Shown here piece after piece: positions 1 to 10,569 of a stretch of DNA of 64,000 bases. Origin of the DNA: Azorinus chamasolen (lineage: Eukaryota > Mollusca > Bivalvia > Cardiida > Solecurtidae). The translations under genes and the position numbers were made by a program. Location: contig OY755252.1 in NCBI GenBank assembly GCA_963576725.1, positions 50,055,394 to 50,119,393 of the forward strand, read 5' to 3'. Below the pieces are notes generated by a model. It was not told the origin of the DNA. It saw only the letters and a program-made list of their open reading frames with translations, and did not search any database. Every line of letters starts with the position of its first letter. Within the stretch, counting starts at the first letter, position 1.

Positions 1-125
1 GTACCCATAACGCATTTTAACGGATTTGTACCCATTTAACGCATTTGTACCCATTTAACACATTTGAACGGATTGGTACCCATTGAACGCATTTTACGGA
101 TCTGTACCCATTTAACGCATTTTAG
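1..125. repeat. Short tandem repeat, about 20-bp unit, cut by the window start
   Basis: Imperfect tandem copies of a unit like TTTGTACCCATTTAACGCAT, with variants carrying AACGGATT. The array begins before base 1, so its true length is unknown. No coding potential. Confidence 0.8.
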
Positions 126-1317
126 CCTTTTTGTGCATTTTTACGCATTCTACAGTAGACCCAGATTAGACGGCCCCTGTAGAGTCTGTTCTGTTTTCTC
201 ATGGAATAATAAATATCTTATTTTACAGTTTGAGATCATCCTCAAGCATCTGATTGGTAAGATTTTGAGCTTGCCCAAAATCTGACAATCAGACACTTGA
301 GAATTAAGTCAGAATCAGACTCAGAAGAATTTTATCAACCACGGACTGTGCAACCTGATAAACAGACTTACTCAGTGACTCATCTGGATTCAAGTTGTTT
401 GCCTGTCAAGTAAGCCTTAGCATGATTATGGATAACGCTTTAACTGAAACAGTTGCTCAGCGAGGCAGAGGGTTTTGTTATGATGTTACATGTATATATC
501 ATTGTCGTCTATAGTGACGACACAGCTTTATCAAAGTTATTTCGGTACAGACCTATTCAATATTAATTAGCCATTGTCATGCGAAGCGCGACTTGACTTG
601 GCAGTGACAAGCAGTTCATTTTCACACGGTTAATAGGTTCTTAAAAGTTTTAACGAATCGGACTCATGCTTGGCCATGAGATGGTCCTTAAGGTGTTAGA
701 AACACAAAAAAAATCATTTTTTTAAAATATTTTTGCACTAATGAATAGACACTTGTCCCTTTTATCCATTGCATTAACGAAATACCATAAAATATACCAC
801 AAACACCGTATAAACCTCTTTCACTTTATTTCTATCGAGCTTTTCTCTGACTTAGTCAGTCAACCATTTACGAGGAAGGCTTATCAGGAGCACCTAGGGG
901 GGGGGGGCGGACTGATAATTAGGGCACATACGCGATAAAGCAATAGGCGGCTATTTATCCGCATTTCCCTCTCGGTAGCCTCAAACTATGTAAGCCACAT
1001 GACTAGATAACCTTTCTGATGGATAATTTATGGGAAACCGGCAATTCAATCAGCTTTTTTAATTGATCGGATGGAAGAAAGGGGGAGGAGCTTAGTGGAA
1101 AATATCACACATAATATAAGCTCTCCATAGGATATACATTTGATTGAAAGCTATAGATAATTATAAGATTACGCAACACAATGGGGGCCTTTCTATTCCT
1201 TTTCATGTTTTTCACAGATGCAAATTTAAAGGAGTCGACTTTTTCAAACAATCATAACTTCTGTAATTTGTGTCCGAATTATACGCGGTTTGCGGTATAT
1301 CAAAGAGCATTATCTTA
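126..1317. other. Non-coding stretch with dispersed repeat fragments
   Basis: No gene seen. A copy of the bivalve GGGTCTACTCTGTTTGC-type hairpin repeat lies at about 155-197. A fragment of a second family (ACTCATCTGGATTCAAG...TGTTTGC) lies at about 368-403. A G-run is at about 897-907. The rest is AT-rich unique-looking DNA. Confidence 0.6.
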
Positions 1318-1475
1318 GCCAGGGATCCGTGTCACAGTTTTATGATATCGTGCTTCAATCGTCTAAGATCAAAAGAAACGTAGCGGGAGGCAGAATTTTA
1401 GTGGTCTTAAAACTAAAATATTGCTTAACTCCCAAACGGAGAGTTTTATCAATAATCTGTGACACGGTTCCCTGG
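1318..1475. repeat. Short inverted-repeat element (MITE-like)
   Basis: The ends are a near-perfect 19-bp inverted repeat: CCAGGGATCCGTGTCACAG at the left and the complement of CCAGGGAACCGTGTCACAG at the right, one mismatch apart, about 158 bp overall. The inner flanks also pair weakly. There is no coding capacity and no clear target duplication, so the superfamily is unassigned. Confidence 0.5.
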
Positions 1476-1810
1476 AAATGCTAATGATTCACATATTGGC
1501 CATTTACAATAAGTTTAGTTCAAAAGATGCACTTGTAATCGCTGTTTGAAAAAAATCAAACTGGCACATTTACATAGGTTTCAAATGTCGGTTTTGATAG
1601 GATTATCGATGTTTCTGATAAATAATCAAATAAATTAATATAACTAACCAACTAGGCTCAGAAAATGGCTCTAGGTAGTTTTAAACATGCTTTTTCGATA
1701 TCTGGGGCTAAACTATCTCGCCACCTTTCGCCATTGGTCAATCAAATATTTGAGAATAAACTCAGACTCAGGCTCAGACGTTTTATAACTTTGGACCCTA
1801 GCCGCCATTG
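1476..1810. other. Anonymous non-coding DNA
   Basis: AT-rich sequence; I see no gene, RNA or clear repeat before the 74-bp satellite begins. Confidence 0.5.
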
Positions 1811-2248
1811 GACACCGATTCGACAGACAACCCCCTGCTAACAGTCATCTCAGTCGCATTGGCAGACTGTTTGTATCGAGATAAGACACCGATTAGACAG
1901 ACAACCCCCTGCTAACAGTCATCTCAGTCGCATTGGCAGACTGTTTGTATCGAGATAAGACACCGATTAGACAGACAACCCCCTGCTAACAGTCATCTCA
2001 GTCGCATTGGCAGACTGTTTGTATCGAGATAAGACACCGATTAGACACACATTCTCCTGCAACAGTCATCTCAGTCGCATTGGCAGACTGTTTGTATCGA
2101 GATAAGACACCGATTAGACAGACAACCCCCTGCTAACAGTCATCTCAGTGGCATTGGCAGACTGTTTGTATCGAGATAATACACCGATTAGACAGACAAC
2201 CCCCTGCTAACAGTCATCTCAGTGGCATTGGCAGACTGTTTGTATCGA
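1811..2248. repeat. 74-bp satellite array, left part
   Basis: About six head-to-tail copies of a 74-bp unit (GAGATAAGACACCGATTAGA ... GACTGTTTGTATC), with copies starting for example at 1878 and 1952. Copies are nearly identical, with a few point variants and one diverged segment near 2044-2062. The array is interrupted at 2248 by the LTR retrotransposon and resumes at 9844 in the same phase. Confidence 0.93.
2244..2248. repeat. Target-site duplication ATCGA, left copy
   Basis: ATCGA directly precedes the left LTR and recurs at 9844-9848 directly after the right LTR. In intact satellite monomers this sequence occurs once, so it is a 5-bp duplication made by integration. Confidence 0.9.
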
Positions 2249-3753
2249 TGTCAGGATGCTGGGTGATGCCCCAATGACAAGACCCAGCTTCAGACCTTTT
2301 TTAATATTTCGGGCGTTCCGTGAGGTGACAATGTCTTGAGCCAAACACAGCACAGGGCTTGAAACTATAAAATTGATGTGGCTGGGCTATGCTAGCCGGT
2401 GATGAATATATGGTGTTCTGAGGCTACTTTGCCTGAGACGAACACTATGAAAACATGAAATTATATACAAAAACCTATGTTATGGTGATCAACAATACCT
2501 CAGCTTTGGGGCCAACAATTAAACAATAAACTATAACTGTGAACAACTACTACAGCCCCAAGCCAGCGAGACGGCTGGTCGATGCCTCAACTTCAAAATG
2601 GTGCTTGTGTTCCAAGCCTCAAGCTATGTCATGAAACTATAAATGCGAGCTATATAACCCTAGGCTATGCGAGTTGAGACCCTTAGCATCAAACCCTGTT
2701 GAAACCTGTGGTTTGAAGCTATCTCAACACTACTGTGACTTCAAACCTACGTATCAGACCCTATGTCCCAAAGCATGTATGTAGCCCTACGCTCTGAAAC
2801 CTATCTTGAGCAGTGCATGAAACCTGCTTCAAGAAGCTTAAAAACCTAACGCTTTGAAGCCTGCCTGCAGTATGTTCCGAGCCCGGCTCGAAAACACTGC
2901 CTCAAAAAGACGACTTCAAAAGGACAGCCTCAACAGTATAGCCTCAAAAAGACGGCTTCAAAAAGACAGCCTCAAAAAGACGGCTTCAAAAGTATAGCCT
3001 CAAAAAGACGGCCTCAGGCAGACGGTTTAGCAACGCTCCGAACCCTGAGCACGGTCTTCAGCAAACCTGCTTCAAACCGAATATAACCCCAGGCTATATC
3101 AGTCTGAGCAACACTATCTCAATGCCTCAGCTAATCTGAGACCGCTATGAAATAGCAGTATAGTATTAGGCTGGTTGGACTGTCTAAACGTGCAATTTTC
3201 ATGCCCAAAGAGAGAACTCAGAGGACAGTTACTTAGCCCATTCAAAGAACAGGTAACTGCACAGTTACGTAGCCCAAGCAGACAATATATTCGCCAATCT
3301 TTAACCTTAATGAGTGCAATACTCTATCAGTCAAAACCCAACGATATAGCTTCAATACATATGTATATAAAGCCGTCACTGAAAGTTCTATGAATATTCA
3401 GTGCCCTGATCACAAAATAACCAGCAGTGATCGTTGATTAAGCTTGCGCCAGTCTCGGCACTTGTATACAGCTTCCATTAGTTTGAGGTACTTCAGAAAA
3501 CTAGCATATAAACATTTTATTCATATTAATTACTTCGATTGACCAACCGCCTCACTCATTTGAATATATACACAGTACTAATTTTTATAAGGTATAAAAC
3601 AAACAAAATGAAGTTTAAAAGTGAACTTACTTTTATAAACAACAAATCAATGAAATCTAACTAACAATTAAAAAAGGGAGATAATCCTGTATATACAAAA
3701 CTACAGTTAACTCAAATCGCTTACCTAGCGATATACTACAGGTTTTCTTGACA
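2249..3753 (-). repeat. LTR, 3' LTR in element sense (left copy)
   Basis: 1505 bp, terminal TGTCA/TGACA. It matches 8339-9843 except at 3089 (C versus T at 9179) and 3337 (C versus A at 9427). In minus sense an AATAAA-type signal lies at about 3516-3521, a plausible polyadenylation signal for the transcript. Short internal repeats of the type CCTCAAAAAGACGGCTTC occupy about 2920-3030. Confidence 0.95.
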
Positions 3754-3756
3754 ACA

Positions 3757-3767
3757 GCCCCCTTCTC
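3757..3767 (-). other. Polypurine tract of the LTR element
   Basis: In minus sense a purine run (GAGAAGGGGG) stands just upstream of the 3' LTR at the usual place for plus-strand priming. Confidence 0.7.
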
Positions 3768-3814
3768 AAGAAAACGCTCTACTGTTTTCAACTAATACAA
3801 GAAAATCTGTTACT

Positions 3815-6800
3815 CTATTGACGGCTCAGGTAGTCAGCACATACATTGTCTGAGCCCTTGATTACTTGAACCTTGAACTGATAATTTTGTAGGAACAGAG
3901 CCCATCTCATGATCCTACCACTCTCTATCTTGCATTTCTGAATGTATGACAATGGTGCATGATCTGTCTGGAGTATGAACTCCGCACCATACAGGTACTT
4001 CTGAAATATTCTAATGCCGAAAATGATGGCTAGGCACTCACGCTCTATGACGGAGTAGTTTTTCTCCCTCTGCAGCAGCTTCTTGCTAGCATATGCTATG
4101 GGGAATAATCCATCTTCAAACTCTTGCATCAAGGCTGCTCCAACTCCACTGTCTGAGGCATCTGTTTGTAAAACAAAGGGCCTCTTGAAGTCTGGTAGCC
4201 TGAGGATGGGTGAGCAAGTCAACATGTCTTTGAGCCTATTGAACGCCTGCTCATGTTCGTCCATCCATACGACAGTGTTTGGCTTTCCTTTCTTCGTCAG
4301 GTCTGTGAGGGGAGACGCAATATCGGCAAATGCTGGGATAAATTTCCTGTAGTATCCCGCCAAACCCAAGAATGCTCGTACTTGCCTTTTGGTCTTGGGT
4401 CTATCTGCATTCTTGATCTTATGAAGCTTTTCTTGCTCCATCTGCAGCATACCTTTGCCAACTACATGTCCTGTGAATGAAATGTTTTCATATCCAATCA
4501 TGCATTTGGACGGTCTTATGGTCAAGCCGGCGTCTCGCAACCTTGTAAAAACTTCTCTCAACATTCTGAGATGTGGCACCCAGGACTGGGTATGGCCCAT
4601 AATATCATCGACATAGTTGTCGGCATCACTGCAACCATGCAGCAGTTTGCGCATCATTCTGTTGAACGTGCTTCCCGAGTTTACCATGCCAAAAGGCATC
4701 TTCTTAAACTGGTAACTTCCATCTGGGGTCGTGAAAGCCGTCAGATGCTTTGACTTATCTTCAACAGGTATCTGCCAGTAACCCTTGCTCAAGTCGATCT
4801 TCGTGAAGAATTTATCTTCCTTCAAGCTTGACATGATGTCCTCAGGGTTACCCATAGGTTCCGTGTCAAACTTTGTCACCATATTGAGCCTTCTGAAATC
4901 GATGCAGAACCTATTTGTTCCATCCTTCTTTTTCACCAACACAATTGGAGAATTGTAATCCGATTGTGCTGGTTCTATCACTCCAGCATCAAGCATGTTC
5001 TGAACCTCTTCCGAGACTTCCTTCCTCTTTGCATATGGTATGGGGTATGGCCGAACCCTAACCGGTGTCTTGCTGGTGAGCTCTATCTTATGCTCCTCCA
5101 GCTCAGTTGTTCCAGGCTTCTCGGTGAAAATGTTCTGGAACTCTTCAAGCAACCTGAGCACATCGTGCCGTTGCTCACGTGTCAGGCTTTCAGACACCAT
5201 GACATCTTTGTATGTCTCGGAGCTAGTCAAGCCTGCCAACTCTATTAAGCTTTCATCATCCACCACCCCATCATCTTCACTGTGTTCAGCCTCTATGATT
5301 GCCATGCATGAAACAACATCCTCGAGCTCCCTCTCTTCATACTTCTTCAGAAGGTTGATGTGGTATGTGCCAACCCTGTCACCAACCTGGACCTTGTAGT
5401 CCATCCTGTTAACTACATCAACAACTTCGAACGGCCCCTTCCACTGCAGAGTCAGTTTGTTGTGCGAGGTAGGCAACAACAGCAGGACTTTATCTCCTTT
5501 CACAAGCTTTCTGTTTCTAGCTGACTTGTCATAGTGGTGCTTGTACATACTCTGGGCATCGTTCAAACTTTCACGAGCTATCTTGCAAGTGTCCTCGAGT
5601 CTGTGTCTCAGGTCAAGCACATATTGGTATGTGGTCATGACTTCTGGCGTTTCTCTCTCAGTCCAGAGTTCCTTCAGCACTTGCATGGGACCTCGAACAG
5701 TGCGACCATACATGAGCTCAAACGGTGAGAAACCCGTTGAAGCTTGTGGGACCTCTCTGTAGGCGAACAGCACAGCAGATAAATATCTGTCCCAATCCTT
5801 CGGTCGCTCCTGACACATCTTCTTGAGCATGCTCTTCAAAATGCCATTCATCCGCTCACACCACCCATTACATTTGGGGTTGTATGGTGTAGTAAAGAGT
5901 TGTTTCAGAGATATCAGTCGACAAACCTCCCTCATCAAGTCTGAGGTGAACTGACTTCCTTTGTCACTGAGTATCTCAGATGGGAACCCAACTCTTGAAA
6001 ATACATCGAGCAGTGCTTCAGCCACCCGCTCTGTCTCGATCTTTGGCAAGGCCACAGCCTCGGGGTACTTTGTAGCATAATCAACTACAGTGAGTATGTA
6101 TCTGTTCCCTTTCTCAGATACAGGCGTTATGGGACCAATAAGATCAACGGCAACCCGATGAAATGGTGTATCCATAATTGGCATCTCCTCCATAGGTACC
6201 TTTGAGACTCTTCCCTTTGGTACTGTCTTCTGACATATATCGCATGAGCGACAAAACCTTGTCACATCACTGGTTACCCCAGGCCAGTGAAAGCTTGTTG
6301 TAATCCTATCAACCGTCTTCTTGGTTGAGAGGTGTCCACCAACAATTGATTCGTGTGCCAGACTCATCACACGTCTTCTATGCTTTGTTGGGACAACTAC
6401 TTGCTTGATTTCAATTGAACCAGAGCCCTTGCTCTCTGTGAACAACCTATACAGAACATCCTTCTGTACCTCATATCTATAACTGTTTCCACCCCTTGTG
6501 GTCAGCGTACTCTTGTCTCGGGCATAAGACCACAACTTTTGCAAAGATGTGTCTTCAGTCTGAGCCTTCCTGAGCTCATCAATAGTAACCTCATCCCCAG
6601 GAGAGTTTGGAACACTTAATGCCCTGAGAGGTCTCTCTTCCTTCTTGGTCTGAGCTCGTGTCATGACAGCTGCCGAAACTCTAGCTTCGGGGTTCTGTGC
6701 TTCATGACCCATGGTTTCGAACCATTCCTGGTTTGGGGTGTTTGAAACTCCAGGTATATTCCCCAACACCAGATCACATATGAGTGAGCTCAACACCATG

Positions 6801-8266
6801 GCTTCAACATTGCCAGTGTAATATGGTGTATCAACCTGAACCAATGCTGCTGGTACTATCTTGGCCCCGCCATCGATAGTTATCATAATATATCTCTTGT
6901 CCAGCATCTGGTCGTCTCGCACCAGGTTCTTTCGTATGGCCGCCAACTCACAGCCAGTATCTCTCAAAACCTTGACTGCTCGACCATCAACTAACCCTGG
7001 TTGCAAATTCAAATTTCTCTCGCCTTCAAGCGATTCAACGGTACAGCCACCTGCTATGATCGGCACAGACTCTCCATTAGCTAAGCATAGCTCTTCATCT
7101 CTGATACATTCTTGTATGTGGCTCTGGTTGCAGGAGACCGACATACACAGAGCAGATATTTTCTGCTTGTCTGGAGACTGGTGTTGACTCTGATAACGCC
7201 TATGCTTGAACTCTTTGTTGTATGTCTGAGCACCATGTTGCTGCTGTCCAGAGTCTTCATAACACATTGCTCCAGCACTTACTTTCTTCGGGCCATTCTG
7301 GCGACAGTCTCTGGCGAAATGTCCCTCTTTTCTGCATATGAAACAAACCTTTTTCTGAGGTTCAGACCGTGGTGCTGGGCTAGCTCTGAGGTTAGTATTT
7401 GGCCTCTGATGTTGCCTGTTTGAGGATGAGTTGAGCTTGGCATGCTTGTTCGAGCATATGGAACCACCATGAGCCTCTATATATTGCTCAGCTAGCTTCG
7501 TCACATCATCAACCGACTTCGGAACTCTCTCTTTCAAGAACAAAGCAAGTTCGGACGAACAGGTTCGTATAAACTGCTCTCGAACCACTAAATCCATCAA
7601 GCCTTCATACGATTTCTCAACCTCAGCCATCTCTGTCCATCTACTAAAATACCTTGTCAACCTAGCCATAAACTGAAAAACAGTCTCCCCATGCTCGGGT
7701 CGACTTTCTCTAAACTTCTGTCTGAAACCTTCTTCTGTCAGCTGATATCGTCTGAGCACAGCCTTTTTCAGAGCCTTGTAATCATGAGCATGTTCTGGAG
7801 GCATGCTGGTATATACCTCAAGACCCTTGCCTGTCAAAAGCGAGCTCAAACTAACAGCCCATGTCTTCTCTTCCCAGCCCTGGCTCTGAGCAAAGCGCTC
7901 GAACCGTTCTATATATGAGTCCATATCATCTTTCTGCTCATCAAACTTCGGCAATTTTGGTCTGGGAGCCTTACTACTTGTTTCTGAGGTAGACCCTCTC
8001 ATGCCTGTCTCAGCCCTTAACTTAACCAGCGCGATCTCACGCTCCTGTTCTTCACGCTTCATATGGGCTTTTCTCTCAAACTGATCATGCTCACGCTTCT
8101 GTCGCTCATCTTCACGTTTCTGTCGCTCATCTTCTCGTCTCGACATACGCTCTTCCCTATCTAAATATTCTTTCTCTTTCTTCTCAGCATAGTCCCTGAG
8201 GTCTTGCCCAGTCAACCCTAAACGCACACCAGCCGATATCCATTTATCTATGTCCATGATCACCAA
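3815..8266 (-). CDS. Gag-Pol polyprotein, GMR1-like (Gag-PR-INT-RT-RNaseH), 1483 aa
   Basis: One frame encodes all proteins for capsid formation, reverse transcription and integration. Residues about 20-90 are charged, with a repeated REDERQK, probably coiled coil. Gag capsid-like region about 100-265. CCHC zinc knuckle C308-C311-H316-C321. Protease D436-T-G. Integrase zinc finger H638/H645/C675/C678, core D708, D768, E804 (a canonical D,D-35-E spacing), then a GPF module near 944. Reverse transcriptase about 1060-1250 with YVDD at 1218-1221. RNase H acidic residues D1369, E1410, D1435, D1478. Integrase lies before RT, unlike most Gypsy elements. The start at 8266 lies about 50 nt after the primer site; a second Met at codon 4 is an alternative. 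No frameshift separates gag from pol, so the protease would have to cut a single precursor. Every catalytic residue I looked for is present. Confidence 0.95.
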   Translation of the reverse strand: MVIMDIDKWISAGVRLGLTGQDLRDYAEKKEKEYLDREERMSRREDERQKREDERQKREHDQFERKAHMKREEQEREIALVKLRAETGMRGSTSETSSKAPRPKLPKFDEQKDDMDSYIERFERFAQSQGWEEKTWAVSLSSLLTGKGLEVYTSMPPEHAHDYKALKKAVLRRYQLTEEGFRQKFRESRPEHGETVFQFMARLTRYFSRWTEMAEVEKSYEGLMDLVVREQFIRTCSSELALFLKERVPKSVDDVTKLAEQYIEAHGGSICSNKHAKLNSSSNRQHQRPNTNLRASPAPRSEPQKKVCFICRKEGHFARDCRQNGPKKVSAGAMCYEDSGQQQHGAQTYNKEFKHRRYQSQHQSPDKQKISALCMSVSCNQSHIQECIRDEELCLANGESVPIIAGGCTVESLEGERNLNLQPGLVDGRAVKVLRDTGCELAAIRKNLVRDDQMLDKRYIMITIDGGAKIVPAALVQVDTPYYTGNVEAMVLSSLICDLVLGNIPGVSNTPNQEWFETMGHEAQNPEARVSAAVMTRAQTKKEERPLRALSVPNSPGDEVTIDELRKAQTEDTSLQKLWSYARDKSTLTTRGGNSYRYEVQKDVLYRLFTESKGSGSIEIKQVVVPTKHRRRVMSLAHESIVGGHLSTKKTVDRITTSFHWPGVTSDVTRFCRSCDICQKTVPKGRVSKVPMEEMPIMDTPFHRVAVDLIGPITPVSEKGNRYILTVVDYATKYPEAVALPKIETERVAEALLDVFSRVGFPSEILSDKGSQFTSDLMREVCRLISLKQLFTTPYNPKCNGWCERMNGILKSMLKKMCQERPKDWDRYLSAVLFAYREVPQASTGFSPFELMYGRTVRGPMQVLKELWTERETPEVMTTYQYVLDLRHRLEDTCKIARESLNDAQSMYKHHYDKSARNRKLVKGDKVLLLLPTSHNKLTLQWKGPFEVVDVVNRMDYKVQVGDRVGTYHINLLKKYEERELEDVVSCMAIIEAEHSEDDGVVDDESLIELAGLTSSETYKDVMVSESLTREQRHDVLRLLEEFQNIFTEKPGTTELEEHKIELTSKTPVRVRPYPIPYAKRKEVSEEVQNMLDAGVIEPAQSDYNSPIVLVKKKDGTNRFCIDFRRLNMVTKFDTEPMGNPEDIMSSLKEDKFFTKIDLSKGYWQIPVEDKSKHLTAFTTPDGSYQFKKMPFGMVNSGSTFNRMMRKLLHGCSDADNYVDDIMGHTQSWVPHLRMLREVFTRLRDAGLTIRPSKCMIGYENISFTGHVVGKGMLQMEQEKLHKIKNADRPKTKRQVRAFLGLAGYYRKFIPAFADIASPLTDLTKKGKPNTVVWMDEHEQAFNRLKDMLTCSPILRLPDFKRPFVLQTDASDSGVGAALMQEFEDGLFPIAYASKKLLQREKNYSVIERECLAIIFGIRIFQKYLYGAEFILQTDHAPLSYIQKCKIESGRIMRWALFLQNYQFKVQVIKGSDNVCADYLSRQ

Positions 8267-8317
8267 ATTAATGCTTCAACCCTATGTAGCTTCAGCTATA
8301 AAAACCTTCTGAGAACT

Positions 8318-8335
8318 ATCCCGGACGAGCCCCCA
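8318..8335 (-). other. Primer-binding site, tRNA-Pro type
   Basis: In minus sense, 3 nt after the 5' LTR, the 18-mer TGGGGGCTCGTCCGGGAT is the classical sequence complementary to the 3' end of tRNA-Pro, as in murine leukaemia virus (established knowledge). It fixes the element's orientation and first-strand primer. Confidence 0.9.
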
Positions 8336-8338
8336 AAT

Positions 8339-9843
8339 TGTCAGGATGCTGGGTGATGCCCCAATGACAAGACCCAGCTTCAGACCTTTTTTAATATTTC
8401 GGGCGTTCCGTGAGGTGACAATGTCTTGAGCCAAACACAGCACAGGGCTTGAAACTATAAAATTGATGTGGCTGGGCTATGCTAGCCGGTGATGAATATA
8501 TGGTGTTCTGAGGCTACTTTGCCTGAGACGAACACTATGAAAACATGAAATTATATACAAAAACCTATGTTATGGTGATCAACAATACCTCAGCTTTGGG
8601 GCCAACAATTAAACAATAAACTATAACTGTGAACAACTACTACAGCCCCAAGCCAGCGAGACGGCTGGTCGATGCCTCAACTTCAAAATGGTGCTTGTGT
8701 TCCAAGCCTCAAGCTATGTCATGAAACTATAAATGCGAGCTATATAACCCTAGGCTATGCGAGTTGAGACCCTTAGCATCAAACCCTGTTGAAACCTGTG
8801 GTTTGAAGCTATCTCAACACTACTGTGACTTCAAACCTACGTATCAGACCCTATGTCCCAAAGCATGTATGTAGCCCTACGCTCTGAAACCTATCTTGAG
8901 CAGTGCATGAAACCTGCTTCAAGAAGCTTAAAAACCTAACGCTTTGAAGCCTGCCTGCAGTATGTTCCGAGCCCGGCTCGAAAACACTGCCTCAAAAAGA
9001 CGACTTCAAAAGGACAGCCTCAACAGTATAGCCTCAAAAAGACGGCTTCAAAAAGACAGCCTCAAAAAGACGGCTTCAAAAGTATAGCCTCAAAAAGACG
9101 GCCTCAGGCAGACGGTTTAGCAACGCTCCGAACCCTGAGCACGGTCTTCAGCAAACCTGCTTCAAACCGAATATAACCTCAGGCTATATCAGTCTGAGCA
9201 ACACTATCTCAATGCCTCAGCTAATCTGAGACCGCTATGAAATAGCAGTATAGTATTAGGCTGGTTGGACTGTCTAAACGTGCAATTTTCATGCCCAAAG
9301 AGAGAACTCAGAGGACAGTTACTTAGCCCATTCAAAGAACAGGTAACTGCACAGTTACGTAGCCCAAGCAGACAATATATTCGCCAATCTTTAACCTTAA
9401 TGAGTGCAATACTCTATCAGTCAAAAACCAACGATATAGCTTCAATACATATGTATATAAAGCCGTCACTGAAAGTTCTATGAATATTCAGTGCCCTGAT
9501 CACAAAATAACCAGCAGTGATCGTTGATTAAGCTTGCGCCAGTCTCGGCACTTGTATACAGCTTCCATTAGTTTGAGGTACTTCAGAAAACTAGCATATA
9601 AACATTTTATTCATATTAATTACTTCGATTGACCAACCGCCTCACTCATTTGAATATATACACAGTACTAATTTTTATAAGGTATAAAACAAACAAAATG
9701 AAGTTTAAAAGTGAACTTACTTTTATAAACAACAAATCAATGAAATCTAACTAACAATTAAAAAAGGGAGATAATCCTGTATATACAAAACTACAGTTAA
9801 CTCAAATCGCTTACCTAGCGATATACTACAGGTTTTCTTGACA
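8339..9843 (-). repeat. LTR, 5' LTR in element sense (right copy)
   Basis: 1505 bp, 99.9% identical by eye to the left LTR. In minus sense a TATAAAAA box lies at about 9672-9679, with a polyadenylation signal about 65 bp further on. This fits a compact U3-R layout; the transcription start is inferred, not shown. Confidence 0.95.
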
Positions 9844-10203
9844 ATCGAGATAAGACACCGATTAGACAGACAACCCCCTGCTAACAGTCATCTCAGTCGC
9901 ATTGGCAGACTGTTTGTATCGAGATAAGACACCGATTAGACAGACAACCCCCTGCTAACAGTCATCTCAGTCGCATTGGCAGACTGTTTGTATCGAGATA
10001 AGACACCGATTAGACAGACAACCCCCTGCTAACAGTCATCTCAGTCGCATTGGCAGACTGTTTGTATCGAGATAAGACACCGATTAGACAGACAACCCCC
10101 TGCTAACAGTCATCTCAGTCGCATTGGCAGACTGTTTGTATCGAGATAAGACACCGATTAGACACACATTCTCCTGCTAACAGTCATCTCAGTCGCATTG
10201 GCT
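9844..10203. repeat. 74-bp satellite array, right part
   Basis: Begins with the second ATCGA target copy (9844-9848) and continues for about five 74-bp units in the same phase as 1811-2248. The last unit carries the same CACACATTCTCCTGC variant as the one near 2044. It ends inside a unit at about 10203. Confidence 0.93.
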
Positions 10204-10569
10204 AACAGACGACACGAAGGGTAACTCGACGTCCCACCAGGATCCATTTACGCCATGAAAATTCATGTAAGAAATAGTTACACCATGAATATTAATCAGT
10301 TATGTATTAATTACTATAATTGCACATAAATACGGAAAGTCGTGTAGAACATGAAAATCAGAATCTCATTTCAATAAGCAAGCAGAGCAGATCCTGATCA
10401 GACGGCTAATTCATAAAACTATAATTGTCATGAAATAGATGTCTGATCATATTTTCAATAACTGATTAACATGCAAATAGCGAGATATTTGAGAAATAAT
10501 TTGAATCCAGATTGGAATCATATAAGGACCGAGACCCAAGCTGTTTAACAATCACATCCAAACACTCTA
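10204..10569. other. Non-coding stretch
   Basis: AT-rich; no gene seen. Confidence 0.5.

Larger units (their letters stand above)
2249..9843 (-). mobile_element. Complete GMR1-like Ty3/Gypsy LTR retrotransposon, 7595 bp
   Basis: The element is bounded by two 1505-bp LTRs that begin TGTCA and end TGACA, and by a 5-bp ATCGA target duplication. It carries a tRNA-Pro-type primer site, a purine tract and one uninterrupted gag-pol frame, all in minus orientation. The domain order is Gag, protease, integrase, reverse transcriptase, RNase H. That is the Copia-like order within a Gypsy-type polymerase that defines the GMR1 lineage (established knowledge). No envelope-like frame is seen. The LTRs differ at only two positions I could find, so insertion was very recent and the copy could still be active. 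It interrupts the 74-bp satellite. Confidence 0.93.

Noticed and set aside
1811..2248. 74-bp repeats as a CRISPR array
   Set aside because: The whole unit is conserved with no variable spacers, no cas genes, and the DNA is animal.
3175..3393. 72-codon frame in each LTR (also 9265-9483) as an accessory gene
   Set aside because: On the strand opposite to the element's transcription and inside the LTR; no recognisable feature.
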